From the NCBI GenBank assembly GCA_018970625.1, contig JAGWVZ010000157.1, forward strand, positions 1 through 7,786: 7,786 nt of DNA, read 5' to 3'. Shown here in pieces: positions 7,650-7,786 of the stretch. The translations under genes were made by a program, and so were the position numbers. Below the pieces are notes generated by a model, which worked only from the letters and a program-made list of their open reading frames with translations, was not told where the DNA came from and did not search any database. This DNA is from Myxococcales bacterium (GTDB lineage Bacteria; Myxococcota; Bradymonadia; REDH01). Position 1 is the first letter of the stretch; the number at the start of each line of letters is the position of its first letter.

Positions 7650-7685
7650 ACCTCTCCACACGATGGTCAATGGGCGTGGAGAGGT
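7650..7685 (-). promoter_or_regulatory. Hairpin sequestering the ribosome-binding site of the VIT-VWA gene
   Basis: A perfect 10-bp inverted repeat, ACCTCTCCAC (7650-7659) and GTGGAGAGGT (7676-7685), with a 16-base spacer. In the minus-strand mRNA the second arm contains the Shine-Dalgarno sequence GGAGAGG and ends one base before the ATG (7646-7648). The first arm resembles the anti-Shine-Dalgarno end of 16S rRNA. When folded, the stem would hide the ribosome-binding site. As double-stranded DNA it could instead be an operator, but its exact placement over the ribosome-binding site favours an RNA role (inference). Confidence 0.6.
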
Positions 7686-7689
7686 GGAA

Positions 7690-7722
7690 CGGAGCCCGAC
7701 AGAATTCGGTTTGTTCGCTCCG
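7690..7722 (-). promoter_or_regulatory. Second stem-loop in the VIT-VWA leader
   Basis: In the mRNA sense (minus strand) the order is CGGAGC, a 7-base bulge GAACAAA, CCGA, a 6-base loop, TCGG, GCTCCG. The outer 6-bp stem (7717-7722 with 7690-7695) therefore stacks on an inner 4-bp stem (7706-7709 with 7696-7699). It is separated by only four bases from the hairpin at 7650-7685, so nearly the whole leader can fold. The stems are short and could be chance. Confidence 0.35.
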
Positions 7723-7733
7723 CAACATGCCGT

Positions 7734-7761
7734 GTTTTATTCGTTTCAGGCATGATGTCAG
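7734..7761 (-). promoter_or_regulatory. Candidate sigma-70-type promoter of the VIT-VWA gene
   Basis: On the minus strand, CTGACA (7756-7761; five of six bases of TTGACA) is followed after 16 bases by TAAAAC (7734-7739; four of six bases of TATAAT). A start about seven bases downstream (near 7727) would give a leader of roughly 78 bases that begins just before the first stem-loop. This is assigned by sequence match only. Confidence 0.35.
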
Positions 7762-7786
7762 ACGGTTGCGGTGATTCGGTGGCCAG

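Noticed and set aside
5193..7727. An 8-base complementarity between the leader (GCGGAGCG) and the 5' arm of the terminator (CGCTCCGC) on the same minus-strand transcript, which might allow 5'-3' pairing.
   Set aside because: Eight GC-rich bases over a 2.5-kb transcript are easily matched by chance, and the terminator arm would be tied up in its own stronger stem.

Overview
The window is a GC-rich, densely coded bacterial chromosome segment. It carries six protein-coding genes, one of them cut by the left edge, and no sign of insertion sequences, phage, CRISPR, tRNA or rRNA. The TldD and TldE proteins look proteobacterial, most like Gammaproteobacteria. A heavy-metal/multidrug-type RND pump and a large secreted VIT-VWA protein fit a free-living Gram-negative. 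The genus cannot be named from the sequence alone.

Left block (2-2298, + strand): the C-terminal end of a CusA/CzcA-type RND permease, then 22 bases later an alpha/beta hydrolase with an intact Ser-Asp-His triad, then 7 bases later a small exported protein of unknown function. The spacing, and the overlap of the third gene's ribosome-binding site with the hydrolase stop codon, suggest one transcript.

Middle block (2423-5184, + strand): tldD and tldE (pmbA), the two subunits of the TldD/TldE metalloprotease, overlapping by ATGA and so probably translationally coupled. A strong stem-loop at 5193-5223 separates them from the convergent gene on the right. Its T-rich side faces the minus-strand transcript.

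Right block (5339-7786, - strand): a 769-aa secreted VIT + von Willebrand A protein with a complete MIDAS metal site, a low-complexity Ala/Pro/Arg linker and a conserved-looking C-terminal module. The most unusual part of the window is the leader of this gene. A plausible promoter (7734-7761) would start an mRNA whose roughly 78-base 5' UTR is almost entirely two adjacent stem-loops. The second has 10 perfect base pairs, contains the Shine-Dalgarno sequence, and ends one base before the ATG. This is a candidate RNA switch, thermosensor or protein-binding translational control element. Otherwise the gene content consists of recognisable families plus one unknown exported protein, and I found no new multi-gene system.
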